A stretch of DNA of 64,000 bases from Allantophomopsis cytisporea (lineage: Eukaryota; Ascomycota; Leotiomycetes; Phacidiales; Phacidiaceae). The DNA lies in assembly GCA_024752435.1 (NCBI GenBank), contig CP103027.1, positions 744,001 through 808,000 of the forward strand, read 5' to 3'. The number at the start of each line of letters is the position of its first letter. Position 1 is the stretch's first letter. The translations under genes were made by a program, and so were the position numbers. Positions 20,859 to 32,355 of this stretch are shown here, in pieces. Below the pieces are notes generated by a model. The model searched no databases. It was given only the letters and a program-made list of their open reading frames with translations, and was not told where the DNA came from.

Positions 20859-21418
20859 TGTGGGGTTGTGGAACTTTTGGTTGTGCGTGTGAGTGAAAGT
20901 TGTGCTTGTTGTGGAATTGGTAGTCTGAGAGAAATGTGTTTGATTTTCTCCATCACTCCATCTCAACTCTCACTCACTTCAGCTGCTGCTTCGACATGTC
21001 TCTACTTACTCTTCTGGGTTCACTTCTTCCTCTCCTACTTCTGGGTCGGACCAATTGAGGGCGCTGGAATGCACCGAACAAATGCCTTGGATCTGTACCT
21101 GACAGTAGTGTCAACCCAAGCTGGCGATCGGGTCCTCAACTACCCTGCTTAGGTACACTGCACGGAAGCGCCTAACGACAACCCTTCCACTAGAAGGAAA
21201 AAAGAGTGAGGTACGGTAGGTTCGCCGAACTTGATTACTGCAAGCCACCGCAAGGCACTGCACTGAAGATGGTGGAGGTGGTGATGGGGGATTGAGCAGA
21301 ATTGAGAGCGGATTCCACCCTGACATAATATCTGTACAGATCTTGCTCCTGTCGTAATACTGGTGGGTGGTGGAAGAAGAGCATGTGTGCACATGAGCGT
21401 TTAAAGAAGGCGGGGAAT

Positions 21419-21450
21419 AGGTAGGTAAGAGTAAGTAAGGTAAGGTAAGG
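21419..21450 (+). repeat. GTAAG/GTAAGG tandem repeat
   Basis: About six imperfect units of GTAAG or GTAAGG, ending in two perfect AGGTA-type copies. It resembles repeated 5' splice sites but is more simply a microsatellite. Confidence 0.7.
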
Positions 21451-21838
21451 TCCCTAGGTTATTGTGACTTTGTGAGGCTGATACAACCAACCGCCTACTC
21501 ACCGTAAACTGTACTGTACAATGCGACACACACACGAGGACGAGACACAAAGATAGATGGATGGTCTATGTTGTGCGTGTGTATTCGCTCAGTCGGCTTT
21601 TGGTCTGCGTTGTCCTTGCTGCGCCCGTTCAATTGTGACCAAAGCTAGGAGGACGAAGGGATGCAGGCACAGACATAGACGCATCAACAGGGGTAGCCCA
21701 ATGGTTCTTTATTTGGGTCTTGTGTGTGAATTTGAGTGCTAAGATGAAGGTGACAACATGACACCCATTGGCATCAAGTGCTTCTTCTCCTTGTCCTCGT
21801 CCCCCTCTTCGGCCGAAGATATCAGATGCCCACCAGGG

Positions 21839-21888
21839 AAGGGAAAAAAGAAAAGGAAAAAAAAAAAGGGCAAAAAAAAAAGGGAAGC
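21839..21888 (+). repeat. Poly-purine A-tract (A-rich, GGG-interrupted)
   Basis: About 50 bp of almost pure purine on the plus strand, with two runs of 10-11 A separated by GGGC. Such tracts exclude nucleosomes. Confidence 0.8.
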
Positions 21889-24672
21889 AATCACTTCGTT
21901 TCGACGTGTCTTCTACTCGCCGGTAGCTAAAATCAACACCTGGAATAGATGGGCCTTGCCTCCCCCATCATCTTTCACCCTCTGCCTTACCTCGACCACC
22001 TTTAGTTCGAAGCCGACTTTATTGTCCGAGGCTTTTGGCGATGGCATCTCTTCCGCATCCAGAGGCCATGTATCTGTTACCTTTCGTGACATACATAAGT
22101 ACACAAAGCGAGGAGAATAAGCCAGTCCCATACACCAATTGTCCATTGACATGACGAACAGCCGAGAATAGATTTCTGGTCCGTGGAAGGATTAGCAGCA
22201 TAACGTCACATAGTACCGACAATGATTCGATAGGATGATTAATTGAGTGAGCGAAGCAGCACTTTCGCATTTTCGGCAGCATCGGGCCAGCATACATAAT
22301 TGAATGTATATTGATCAGCGCTCTCCACATTGCGTAAAGTTCCGAATACACGACAGACGGCTAAGGTGGAAGAGAGTATGGACTTGCTTCGATGGTGCGA
22401 GTGGAGACGCCGCTCTGTGTTTTTTCGTGCCGGCATGTGTGCGCCGATGGAGAGATTCCGTACTCCGGACTTTCCTTCTGTTCTGTCGCTCTTCACGGCC
22501 TGAAACATGGTCATGGCTAGATTTTGCTGCTACCCAACGCAGGGCAGATTGGATTTGACATCTGCGGAGAGAATTTAGAGCCCTGTTCCTTGGACGTTGT
22601 TGGAACCCCCCCTGGCACTTTAGCCAATCCTTGCTTAGAAAAGAGATCTACGGAGCTGGGGTGACGGACAGGGGAGAAGCAAATGCGCCCCAGCCAAAGC
22701 CGAATCAGATCAACAATGATAATCATAAGAACAATGAAATCATGTCGAAAACAACTGTTGTTAAGGGTTCTGCCGTTGTATTACCTTAAGTCAAGTATCT
22801 TTCTCGGTCCGCAAATTCGAGTCATCAGGCAAGACAAGGTCTCATCTCCTAGAAATTCCAAAGACACATATGTCCAAGGCGGGTCCAGCGTGAGAAAATC
22901 ATTGGGATCATAGTATTCACAAATCCTGCACGTACAGATACAGTCAATCTAGTCGAAGTCTGATCAGCAATTAGTAGTTACTGCATATCAATGAAGTCTT
23001 TGTACCAGGGTCAACAGCAACTTGCAACCTTTGATTCATGATCATTCACAGCATATATGAAAAAGTTCATCTGGCGTTGTACTGAGGAAGACCCCTGCGA
23101 TATCTCCGGAAGGACAACACATATTGAACGCAATGATGAATAACGGATTGTGCCCTTGGGAAGAGGTTGGTAAGACTTCTGTACCGGTATATGTCATGGC
23201 CATTGCATGATAACATACCTACCTTGCTGTACTACGAACTGGCAGACTCTGCGCCTTACGACGTAAAGGGCGACATATGGAGTAGCTCTGATAATCCGAG
23301 GTTACTGCAGCTATCGAGGCCTCATGGGCTTCAGCACAGGCACTGCATCTCGCGTCTGTCCTTGCATATTCAGAGATTGTGAATGGTTCGAGCTTCGGCT
23401 CTCATGGTGATCACTCGAACACGCGGGGTCGCTTCATTTTGTTTCACCTGACAAGTCAACAACAGCTTCTCATCCGAGAGCCTCAAGTCAAGGCAAGGGT
23501 TTACATAACTGGCAAACCTGGTCAATCTGCCCAGATGATCGACAATCTCGATACGCATTACCTCTTTTTATACCTTTCACAATGATGCCTAATTGTGTCC
23601 GACGGAGATCGACGAGATTGGGTGCTTACTGGCGGGAGATCATTAAAGATGCTTGATGAAGGAAGAACAGATCATTATGATGTTTGGACGACTCCACGGA
23701 CCGAGAAGAGATCGAACCCAAAGGAATGTATGACACGTGCCAGATAGTTATCAATAGAGGCATTGCAGTGGAATTTGGGTAAATGAGGGCCGTCAACGCA
23801 TTGTCTCCACTACACCAATAGTTCATGCATTTCAAATTCATAATACCAGGGCAAGCTCACCGACAATTCCATAAGACCACCCCAACTCCAGCCAAAACCG
23901 ATGAAGATTCAGGTATCTTGAGCACTGACCTCCCAGTGAATAAGTTAAACAGATGACGGTCTACTCTACTCTACTATACTCTAATACCGCAAGTTACCCA
24001 TACACAGCCCTACAAGTTTCACCAGGAAGATCCATTCATCTCAGCGCACCCCGACTCTTGCACTTCAGCCTGGAAGATGGGGATTTGGGATGTGGGAGAC
24101 CTTCCCTCCCTTCACCAGCCTCTAATTCCGCCTACTCCATATCCACTAACGTAACCAGTGACACGCCATGGCGCTTGCATGGCAATGCAATGGGCCGTCG
24201 ACACAGCTGTTAATCTAAGATATCATGCACGCACATGATGCACTGTGCACGCGAACCCGAAACACGAGAAAACCGGCCGCATCGAAAGGGGGGCGGGTGA
24301 GACGATACAAAACCTATTACTTGGCCAATGGTATCGATGTTTGGACTTGACATTATCGTTTCTTTTCTAAATTTGGTTTCATGTACCTTTCTCTACGAAG
24401 CTCGTAGTACGGCGTAAGTATACCTCGGTGATCATTCGTAGGACTGCTCTCGGAAGCGTGGCAAGATACATACGATATATAAATCGACATCATTGTGCAA
24501 ATTGATGCACATATGCCGAGAAAGAAGGATAAAGTGCAAAAGACGTACACAATTTACGGAGTAGACAATGCAGAAAAATATTTGTAACCCTCTTCCTTCT
24601 CTCCCTTTCTCAACAAAGTCGTCAAACATCATCAAAAATCTACATATAGCAATTTTGCCAAACTCCTCAATC

Positions 24673-25219
24673 TTAGAATAGCATCACCCCAACCTCCCCC
24701 AAATCCCAAACCATATCGTCCGAAAGGGCCGCCCCGCAATCCAAGCGTCCGATCTCAAAGTAAGCCTCCTGTAATTTCCACCAAGGACCTTCTAGAGGGC
24801 TTTCTAGAAGCCTTCCAGAAGGCTTCGAATCGCTGTCTGCCCCAGAAGAAATTCTAGTGCAGGTCACGAAAAAATTCTCGCTAGGCCGGAGGATGGGAAC
24901 CAGTAACCTGGATGACCATGACGAATGGGCAGGTAATATTTTGTGAATAGCGCAAGAGTAGGCGGAGTGTCGGCTCAGGTCGTGTATTGTCTTGTACGGT
25001 ATAAGGTTGGTCGAGGGGGCCTGGTGCGGATTTCCGAAGGGAGCGCTCGGCGCGTGTCCGGCAGGCATTGGGGCGGCGGGAGAGATTGTCAGTGACGGGT
25101 GGATGATCAGTTAAACAGGTTGTTGGAGTTGAAGGGTCTGCTGATGGTGATGTAATCTCTGCTAGATGGGTTTGTCGGCAGGGCGTCGGCTTGATTGTCC
25201 ACGTTTTCTGGTTGCTCAT
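24673..25219 (-). other. Possible unrecognised small gene (two overlapping frames)
   Basis: Two ATG-started minus-strand frames overlap. 25219-24881 (112 aa, MSNQKTWTIKPTPC...) is Pro/Thr/Arg-rich. 25068-24673 (131 aa, MPAGHAPSAPFGNP...) ends in a more protein-like part (WWKLQEAYFEIGRLDCGAAL). The block is more GC-rich than its surroundings, as exons here tend to be. A splice could join the first frame to the second, but I could not fix a good donor and acceptor. An 8-bp perfect hairpin (24807-24814 with 24819-24826) lies inside. Family unknown; it may not be a gene. Confidence 0.25.
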
Positions 25220-25732
25220 ATTTCTAGGAAATGCTTGTTGGGATTGACGGCCACGCTGTCAAGATTTCAATTTACAGGTAATGAGGAATCCTGCAAGCTT
25301 TGGCCGCATTATTCTAGTTGATTGCTAAAGACGGGTGTGGAAGCAAGGAAGGCTGAGTAATGTCTGTTGGCGGATGGTTGGTGAGTAATCAAGAGGTCTC
25401 GGCATTTATGTACTCGAAGAATGTTGCCACATGGAAGATCTTGCATACTTGTATCTATTTGTGCAAGTTGGAGATATGAACTCTGAAGGAATGAGAGAAG
25501 ATGCATAGACAAGCGCTTTCATTTGCCGTCATATCAAGAGTTTCCCCGCAAGCACCTCCCCGTAAACACTAGCTAGCCCGTCGAATGGCCCATTCCCTGA
25601 CTTGCAGCCTTGCTCCAGAGGACTGAGTCCGCATTTATGTACTCTTGAAATCCTAACAAAGGCCATAGTCGTCAACCACTTGATTACCGTTTTATTCCAT
25701 TGTCCATTCGCGCCTTCAACAAGAGTATGCAG
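25220..25732. other. Spacer downstream of calcineurin B
   Basis: About 500 bp without a convincing frame. It should contain the CNB1 3' UTR. Confidence 0.4.
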
Positions 25733-26682
25733 TCAGAACTGGTCTAAAGAAGTAGAGTTAGCCTTTTACAAAGCATCAATGTGGGGACAAAACAAACCTA
25801 GAGTCATGCTCATAGAAACATCTGTGTTCTCCACCATCTTCGTAAACTCCTCGAAGCTAATCTTGCCATCACGGTCTAAGTCTGCCTCCATGATCGTCTT
25901 GTCGACAATCTACCGAAAGAAAGTCAGCGCTCATTTATTCCTCATTCATCTTTTGGGTGAACATCGACCCTTTGGTCGGTGTCCCTGTCCCCAGAAGTAT
26001 ATGCTTCTCCTTGCGTCATGCCATGTAAAGACATACCTGCTGCAATTGTCCATCCTTCAAATTACTTCCAACCATCATCTTTAACACAATAAAGAGCTCG
26101 CCGTTGCTGATGTAACCGTCGCGATCAATATCGTAGACCTTGAATGCGAATCTCAACTTCTGCTCCTTATTTCCCTTGCTGGAAAAGGCTGAGAGTCCGC
26201 TAACGAATTCTTGAAAATCGACATTACCGCCACCATCTTCATCGAAAATCGCAATCATTCTGTAAGGAGACAGCGTCAGTCTGGTAGTCTCACACAAGTA
26301 TAGTATGTTTCGGGGGGCTATATATTGTGTAGTGGCAGGGTATAATGGCTGCAGATGCCAGGGGGGAACTGACCTGGTGGCCAGGGGATTCGACGAAATC
26401 TGTGGTAAGGAGAGAAACTCTTCGCGCTCGATAGTACCGGAGTTATCCTACAACAAAACAGTCAGAAAGGCTCCCAGATGATCCGGCATGCCAGATAAAG
26501 CGTGGGATCATCGCCGTACCTTATCAAGCTTCATGAATCGCTTTCGCAACCTATCAACCTCATCGCGGTCGACTTTAGGTGATATTAGCATCTGAGCTGC
26601 ACGGCCAAGAGGCATACAACGACAACTCACAGTTTGATCCTTGCACGATGTTCTCGAGCACCGCACTACTTGTGTTTCCCAT
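25733..26682 (-). CDS. CNB1: Calcineurin regulatory subunit B
   Basis: Six exons give 174 aa: 26682-26631, 26572-26520, 26447-26374, 26259-26037, 25909-25798 and 25743-25733. The protein starts MGNTSSAVL; Gly2 is the N-myristoylation site. Four EF-hands are present: LDKDNSGTIEREEF, FDEDGGGNVDFQEF, YDIDRDGYISNGEL and ADLDRDGKISFEEF, each with Asp at position 1 and Glu or the usual equivalent at position 12. The C-terminus is MSMTLDQF. CNB1 binds the catalytic subunit and makes the phosphatase Ca2+-responsive; the heterodimer is the target of cyclophilin-cyclosporin and FKBP-FK506. The last exon has 11 nt and encodes only the end of Asp, Gln, Phe and the stop; its intron uses a GTTTGT donor. 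Length and sequence match fungal CNB1 almost fully. Confidence 0.96.
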
Positions 26683-28092
26683 CTTGAATGATGGTTGTTG
26701 TGGCGTGGAAAAGTAAGGTATGTGGGGTAGAAGGGAGGTTGTTGTTAACGGGAAGCCTTGTGTTGCCTTGTCAGTAGCGCCAAATTGAATCGCTTCAACA
26801 AGGGTCCATGATGCAACAGCGGACCCCGGATTATGGTTAACTCAGAGGACTTTACCATGTGTTTTTGATATTCACTTTCTTCATTTTATCGCACGACGTC
26901 TGGATGTTCAAATTAGGATTTATTGGCATCATTTAAATGATTTGTTAAATCACAAGAAAGATCATCTGACAAATTTGTAGTAAACAGATAATAGTATTCG
27001 AAAGAACGAAACTGTTAAAATGCAATTTTTGCTTTCTGTTTATTTTCTAATTTTGTATTACTACTTGAGAGAACATTCACAAAATTGAGATTCGGTAAAT
27101 CAACAATTATCTTATTATCTTCACCGACTGATTCATCTCATCTTACCATTTACTACATAAAAACTCCTTCTATCAGGTGTTTGCATTATGCAGACCCTGA
27201 GAAGATGTCTACCGTGCAAAGTAAAGGATCTTGGTAGCTTATGAACAGAAGCTGAATATCTCGTCTGCTTCATTTACAATCTGATATGGTTTCCACTGCC
27301 GACGACTTGTGTAGTTGTATGCAAGGGAATTTGTCCGGTATATCACCGAGGGTTTTGAAGCTATTTTCAACTCTAACACAGTGGCATTGTATAAATTCCT
27401 CCGAAGGGGTTCTAGACCGAGGTAATATTTTTCATATATACTACGCAGTAGACTCGGATTCCAAACAATTGGCTGCCCCATCACATATGTAAGATCGCTT
27501 TCTGCAGTCATCAATAATGCAGCAATCCAATTGTAATGTACCTTATGATCCAGCCACCTAGCTGCTGGTAATGTCCAGTTACACAAGTTGATCTAAAGGC
27601 TTAGTACATAGAAGCTGCATTTCAAAATCGGTTTTAAATAAGTGGTATTTCGTACCATATATTCCCCTCTCATGGTAGGCTAATGCAAGGTAAAGACAGA
27701 ATACGGCGAGGTTGGTTTGAACATTTTAGTGCATTTTTCTCTGTCACAAAGTTTTGGAAGTCCAACACATATGTGTTTCATCTGCACCTGACTTTGAACC
27801 AAATAATATCTACACGAGTAGAACATGTTTGAATACCGCTGAGATTTGGATTTCATATGAATCGTTCTCACGGTATGAAACTGTATCTTTGAAAACGGGG
27901 TCTGAGCAAAAGTCATGACGTCAATGAAGCGAATACGGCGTACCGTCTCCGAGTGTAGTCCCTTGCAGCATTTACCGTTTCAGGAGACGGTGTGCACAAC
28001 ACGATTGAAAGCTGTTGAGACGTTATTCCTTTTTTCCAAATACTGCTTTCAAACCCGAATTGAGTGTACAGAAGGTATCTTTGATTGCAAAA
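26683..28092. other. Spacer calcineurin B - methyltransferase
   Basis: 1.4 kb, very AT-rich at 26.9-27.2 kb. It should hold the divergent promoters of CNB1 and the methyltransferase gene. It contains one possible orphan coding segment on the minus strand (27239-27586, listed separately). Nothing else is recognised. Confidence 0.45.
27239..27586 (-). other. Possible orphan coding segment
   Basis: A 115-codon open frame without an ATG at its 5' end (it begins with TTG; the first ATG is 27 codons in). The translation is aromatic-rich and protein-like (GQPIVWNPSLLRSIYEKYYL, YNYTSRRQWKPYQIVNEAD). No family is recognised. It may be the last exon of a small gene, a relic, or chance. Confidence 0.22.
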
Positions 28093-29334
28093 ATGAACTA
28101 CGGTTAGTATATCCTACTGCCTATGGATGAAAATATCTCTGCTACCTAAAGTATCAACAACTAACGATGTATAGACTGGATTCTTGATGGAGGCTATTTG
28201 CCATCCGCTGTAATTCGGATTGGTATCCGCCGTCAGTTGGCTGATCGAATTAACATCATTGCTTCTACCTCGCTATCAGAAGCATATGAGAAAAAGATGA
28301 GATATGTTGAGCTCTTGCGTAGTCGTCCCATCGCTATTGAGACCGCAGCAGCCAATGAACAGCACTATGAAGTTGGTACAGGAGTACTCGCTGCTTGCCT
28401 GGGTCCAAGAATGAAGTATAGTGCTTGTCTGTATCCCAAGGGTGGTGAGACACTGGCGCAAGCTGAAAGGGCAATGCTTGAGAGTTATGTCGAAAAGGCA
28501 GATTTGAAGGATGGGATGAAGATTCTCGATCTTGGGTGAGTTATGATGTCTGTCTTCAATTTCGCCTGAATTGACACTATTCAAGATGCGGATGGGGATC
28601 AGCATCTCTTTACTTTGCAGAGATGATGCCTAACTCTGAAATTACGGCTTTCTCCAATTCAAAGACTCAGAAGTTGTATATTGACCAAAAGGCAAAAGAG
28701 AAAGGCTTCAAGAACTTGAAGGTTATCACGGGAGATGTCGTTGACTATGATTTCGAGAAGGAGAGTTTCGACCGAGTAGTGTCTATCGAGGTATGTAACC
28801 TTTAGCTTCGTTTGTTGATGTGCTGACAGTCAGAAGTTGTTCGAGCATATGAAGAACTATGAGTTACTCATGGCTAAAGTTTCAAACGCTCTGAAGTCAG
28901 GTGGAAAGCTCTTTGTACACATCTTCGCTCACAAGACCACACCTTACGACTTCGAGGAAGGCTGGATGAGTACACATTTCTTCTCGGGCGGTACTATGCC
29001 CTCCGCTGATCTTCTTCTCTTCTTCCAAAAAGACTTGAAGATCAAAGAACAGTGGTGGGTTAATGGCAAGCACTACGCAAAGACCTGCGAGGTATGTAAT
29101 ATTCCATGACTTTGCTATTTTGACAAACTGCTGACGGGAACTCAGGATTGGCTCTCAAAGATGAATGCAAGCAAGAAGGAAATCTGGCCACATCTCGAGG
29201 ATACATATGGAAAGAAGAACACTGCCATGTGGTTTTACAGATGGCAGATCTTCTACATGGCTTGTGCTGAGCTTTTTGCGTATGAGGGCGGCGATACTTG
29301 GGGTGTTACACATTACCTGTTCGAGAAGCCATGA
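28093..29334 (+). CDS. SAM-dependent methyltransferase of the CFA-synthase / coclaurine N-methyltransferase type
   Basis: Five exons give 339 aa: 28093-28102, 28175-28535, 28586-28790, 28837-29091 and 29146-29334. The first exon is only 10 nt and supplies MNY. The spliced start MNYDWILDGGYLPSAVIRIG then matches the family, where a Y-D-x-x-L-x-x-G start leads into an IRxGIRxxLA helix. Motif I is ILDLGCGWGSASLYFA. Further family blocks are ITAFSNSKTQK, DVVDYDF, SFDRVVSIE, FEHMKNYELLM, KLFVHIFAHK and MWFYRWQIFYMACAELF. Relatives methylate N-atoms of alkaloids or double bonds of lipids. The fungal substrate is unknown, so only the enzyme class is called. The fourth exon has a tandem CAG/AAG acceptor; the second is used here because it keeps the family spacing. 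Convergent with NDUFB2. Confidence 0.88.
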
Positions 29335-29577
29335 AAATAGGCGGACAAACTCTGCAACTCAAACTCGCAGATTAATTCATAGAGGAATAGAAAATCCAAC
29401 TCCTTATCCCACCTCACATGAAGATGCTCCGACAGATGTTTGTTGCTTTGATTTCTGGCCATATATACAATGCTCAATTGACCACGCTGTAGTTCCAATC
29501 GCATAAGCGCAACCCTGTCTTCTTCATTTGACAATACCACACCCCATTCCTCGTCATCCATTTTCGAGTTCGATCGA

Positions 29578-29838
29578 TCAATGATCCCATGGGTGCTTCC
29601 AGCCGAGCAAAGCTGGTCCTGTTGTCGCGCATTAGTCCTGTTCACTGGCGTTGCAAGGTATTTCATCATACCATCCTTCTTCGCGCGATACATCAACTAT
29701 TTATCGATTAGATCACAATCTTTTGGAATTGCAGACGATACTCACGAAGAACCACATGCTAGCAGGAAGAGCGGTTGCCATGAAGCGGTACAAAGGCCTC
29801 ACAGGGTGAATGTGGATTGGGTGGTTGCCGGCAGCCAT
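29578..29838 (-). CDS. NDUFB2: NADH dehydrogenase (complex I) subunit NDUFB2-like, 52 aa
   Basis: Three small exons (29838-29746, 29696-29672, 29618-29578) give 52 aa, too short and too split to appear as a normal open frame. The protein begins MAAGNHPIHIHPVRPLYRF and has one hydrophobic segment leading into MWFFLMYRAKKDGP, then GWKHPWDH at the C-terminus. Plant NDUFB2-like (AGGG) subunits have the same MWFW..YRAKQDGP and GW(R/K)HPWD pattern, and human NDUFB2 has LMWFWILWRFWHD at the same place. It is an accessory single-helix subunit of the membrane arm of complex I in the inner mitochondrial membrane. All four splice sites are GT-AG and the phase closes exactly. The gene faces the methyltransferase gene (243 bp between stops) and is divergent from BUR1. 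Confidence 0.88.
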
Positions 29839-30384
29839 GGTGCTAGAGGATATCAGTCAATCACGCTTCTTCATATCGTTTGAGTATGGAGTCATACATT
29901 GTTGTGCCGATTCGAATTGTTACGATACTGAACGTATTGTCGTCAATCGAGGACAAGTGAGGTCGAAGATGACCGAATTGGTTAAAGCAGCGTACAATCG
30001 GAATATTGTTCTGCCGATGCGGCTCATTCGATCGCGCATTAAGTATCACGAAGCCATCGATTGTTCGCCTTGGCCAATGATTGTTCAATAAGCATACCAA
30101 GCTATTGTCATTCACTTGTGAATAGTCTCGTTTTTTTCGCCAGCCGCCTCTATTCCTTGCGACTGCATTTGAACGAGCTTCATGACTTACTACACAATCT
30201 CCTTGACTCCGAGAACCTAATCATTTCGATTTTGTCGATCTGGCTGCCGCATTCCGACTTGTCGCATCGAGGATTTGGCAACATTCACATTTACCTACGC
30301 GACAGGTGATTATCTACGAGCCGGATCTACGTCAGATATTATCCACGCACTTGAATCAGCTTACGCGCTGTAGCGTTCAACAAT
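29839..30384. promoter_or_regulatory. Divergent promoter region NDUFB2 / BUR1
   Basis: 546 bp between two opposed start codons. No recognisable motif or coding segment. Confidence 0.45.
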
Positions 30385-32355
30385 ATGTCTGCACCATCGC
30401 AACAGTCCAGCCCACATGGCAGTCGCACTCCTGCGCAGCTCTCTCAGGCTAGCAGCAATGCCAAAGTGTTCTACGGCAGCTCGAAAATCTCAGACTACGA
30501 AGTATTGAAGAAGCTTGGAGAAGGTACATTCGGGTATGCACGCCCTACAGTTGACGAGGAGGGGATTTGTTACTGATGGTCGCTTAGTGAGGTTCATCGA
30601 GCCAGAAGAAAGACTACTGGTGAGATCGTGGCTTTGAAGAGGATTTTGATGCACAATGAGAAAGATGGGGTATTTTAAGATTCCAGCCCATATAGTTCCG
30701 ACATAGCTGACTCTGAACCAGTTTCCAATCACTTCTCTGCGCGAAATCAAGGTCCTGAAGCTGCTCAACCACCGCAACATCTTAAAGCTGGAAGAAATGT
30801 CTATTGAACATCCTGCTAAAGCCGGTATGTTGATCTCCTTGAACATTTTAGCAAGGAGTCTGACAAAGATGTAGATCAGAAGCGTAAGCGGGCTACGATG
30901 TACATGGTCACTCCTTATATGGATCACGATCTTGCTGGTCTTCTCGAGAATCCTTCTGTCAAGTTTACCGAAGCGCAAATCAAATGTTATTTGCTCCAGC
31001 TTCTCGAAGGCATGCGATATATGCACGATAACAATATCTTGCACCGTGACATGAAAGCGGCCAACATCCTGATCAATAACAAGGGAATACTCCAGATTGC
31101 CGATTTCGGTCTTGCTCGCCATTATGATGAACCTGTACCAGTGGCTGGAAAGGGTGGAGGAGAGGCCCGAAGGGATTATACTAGTTTGGTTGTCACAAGA
31201 TGGTACCGTCCACCAGAGCTGCTCATGCATCTTCGTCGATATACTACGGCTATTGATATTTGGGGTATTGGGTATGTTATGTTTTGTGGATTGTTCCTCC
31301 TGTTAACTCCGTTAACCGCTTTTTAGGTGTGTATTTGGTGAAATGCTTGTGGGCAGACCAATTCTGGCCGGCGAGAGTGATACAAGACAGTTAGAGATGA
31401 TATTCGACCTTGTTGGTACTCCTACGGACCAAAACATGCCTGGATGGCGTAACTTGCCCGGCGCTGAAGGCTTGAGGTTTGAGCCAAGAGCATCTCGATT
31501 GGCAACGAAGTTCAGAGAGTGAGTGTAGTGGTATTCACAAAGATGTTAGCTTACTGACATTATCGAAGATACGGATCTGGAGCGTGCAGTCTCCTCGAGG
31601 AACTATTGAAGCTTGACTGGAAAAAACGCATAAATGCAATTGATGCGTTACAACATTCTTACTTCCGCAACGACCCTCTACCACTTCAGCCTGGGCAAAT
31701 ACCTGTCTTTGAAGAATCGCATGAGCTTGATCGCAAGAAGTTCAGAACGCAAAGAGCAGCTCAGCCACCAGCACCTAAGGGTGGTGATGTTGGAATGGGA
31801 TCTCAAGGCGGAAGCTGGGCTCCGGATGATCACTCCAACTTTGGCACTTCAATGCGATACAATGGCCATCGCGGACCAAGTCGTGGATATCCATCTGGAC
31901 CACCTGGACCACCCCGCTCACAAAACTTTCATGACTCTAGAAATGGAGGGCATTCGAGTCGTAGACCAGCTTGGGCAGCAGAGTCTCGACCAAACACATC
32001 GCTCCCTCCTAAGCCTCCTGTAGGCCCACCTATGCTGGATGGTGGTAGATCAGACCTGTCGGATAGCTACAGAGGCGACCGACGGCATGGCGGCTCTGGT
32101 GGGGGCCGATACCCACCACCTGTGGACACCTATGTCCCAGAATATCAGTCGAATGGCCGCGCACCGCATCGAGACACCCACCGAGATGATTACCGAAGGC
32201 GAGACGACCGAGACCGAGATGGCGGGCGCCATTATGACAGGATGGATTATGGTAGTAGCCGAGACGGAAGAACTAGAAGTAGGAGCCCACCCCGCGATAA
32301 GTACCGACATCGGGATAGGGATTCGCAGGACAGAAATGATGTCTACCGAAGATAG
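30385..32355 (+). CDS. SGV1: Cyclin-dependent kinase BUR1/SGV1 (CDK9-type)
   Basis: Six exons give 569 aa: 30385-30533, 30588-30669, 30722-30824, 30875-31271, 31327-31518 and 31569-32355. The kinase domain (about 37-370) shows LGEGTFGEVHRA (P-loop), IVALKRI (catalytic Lys), FPITSLREIKVLKLL (a PITALRE-type helix that marks the CDK9 group), HRDMKAANILI, ADFGLARHYD, and TSLVVTRWYRPPELL with the T-loop Thr. The insert PVAGKGGGEARRD before the T-loop is typical of fungal Bur1. The C-terminal ~200 residues are Arg/Asp/Gly/Pro-rich with RS-like ends (RTRSRSPPRDK). Bur1 with its cyclin Bur2 phosphorylates Spt5 and the RNA polymerase II CTD during elongation. SPT4, the Spt5 partner, is also in this window but 29 kb away. 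Convergent with the small membrane protein gene. Confidence 0.94.

Larger units (their letters stand above)
18544..24672. other. Gene-poor 6-kb region with many simple repeats
   Basis: No frame in this stretch is convincing. Most open frames are under 100 codons and follow low-complexity tracts. Visible sequence features are short tandem repeats (listed separately), pyrimidine- and purine-rich blocks, and AT-rich patches. It lies upstream of the Q-rich gene (minus strand) and, beyond two low-confidence frames near 25 kb, downstream of calcineurin B. It is therefore probably the promoter and long 5' leader of the Q-rich gene, possibly with non-coding transcripts. No tRNA or transposon is recognised. 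Confidence 0.5.

Noticed and set aside
23125..23220. ATGATGA box C-like motif in the gene-poor region
   Set aside because: No CTGA at a suitable distance and no flanking stem.
24807..24826. 8-bp perfect hairpin GAAGCCTT/AAGGCTTC
   Set aside because: Short, isolated and inside a doubtful coding island. Not distinguishable from chance.
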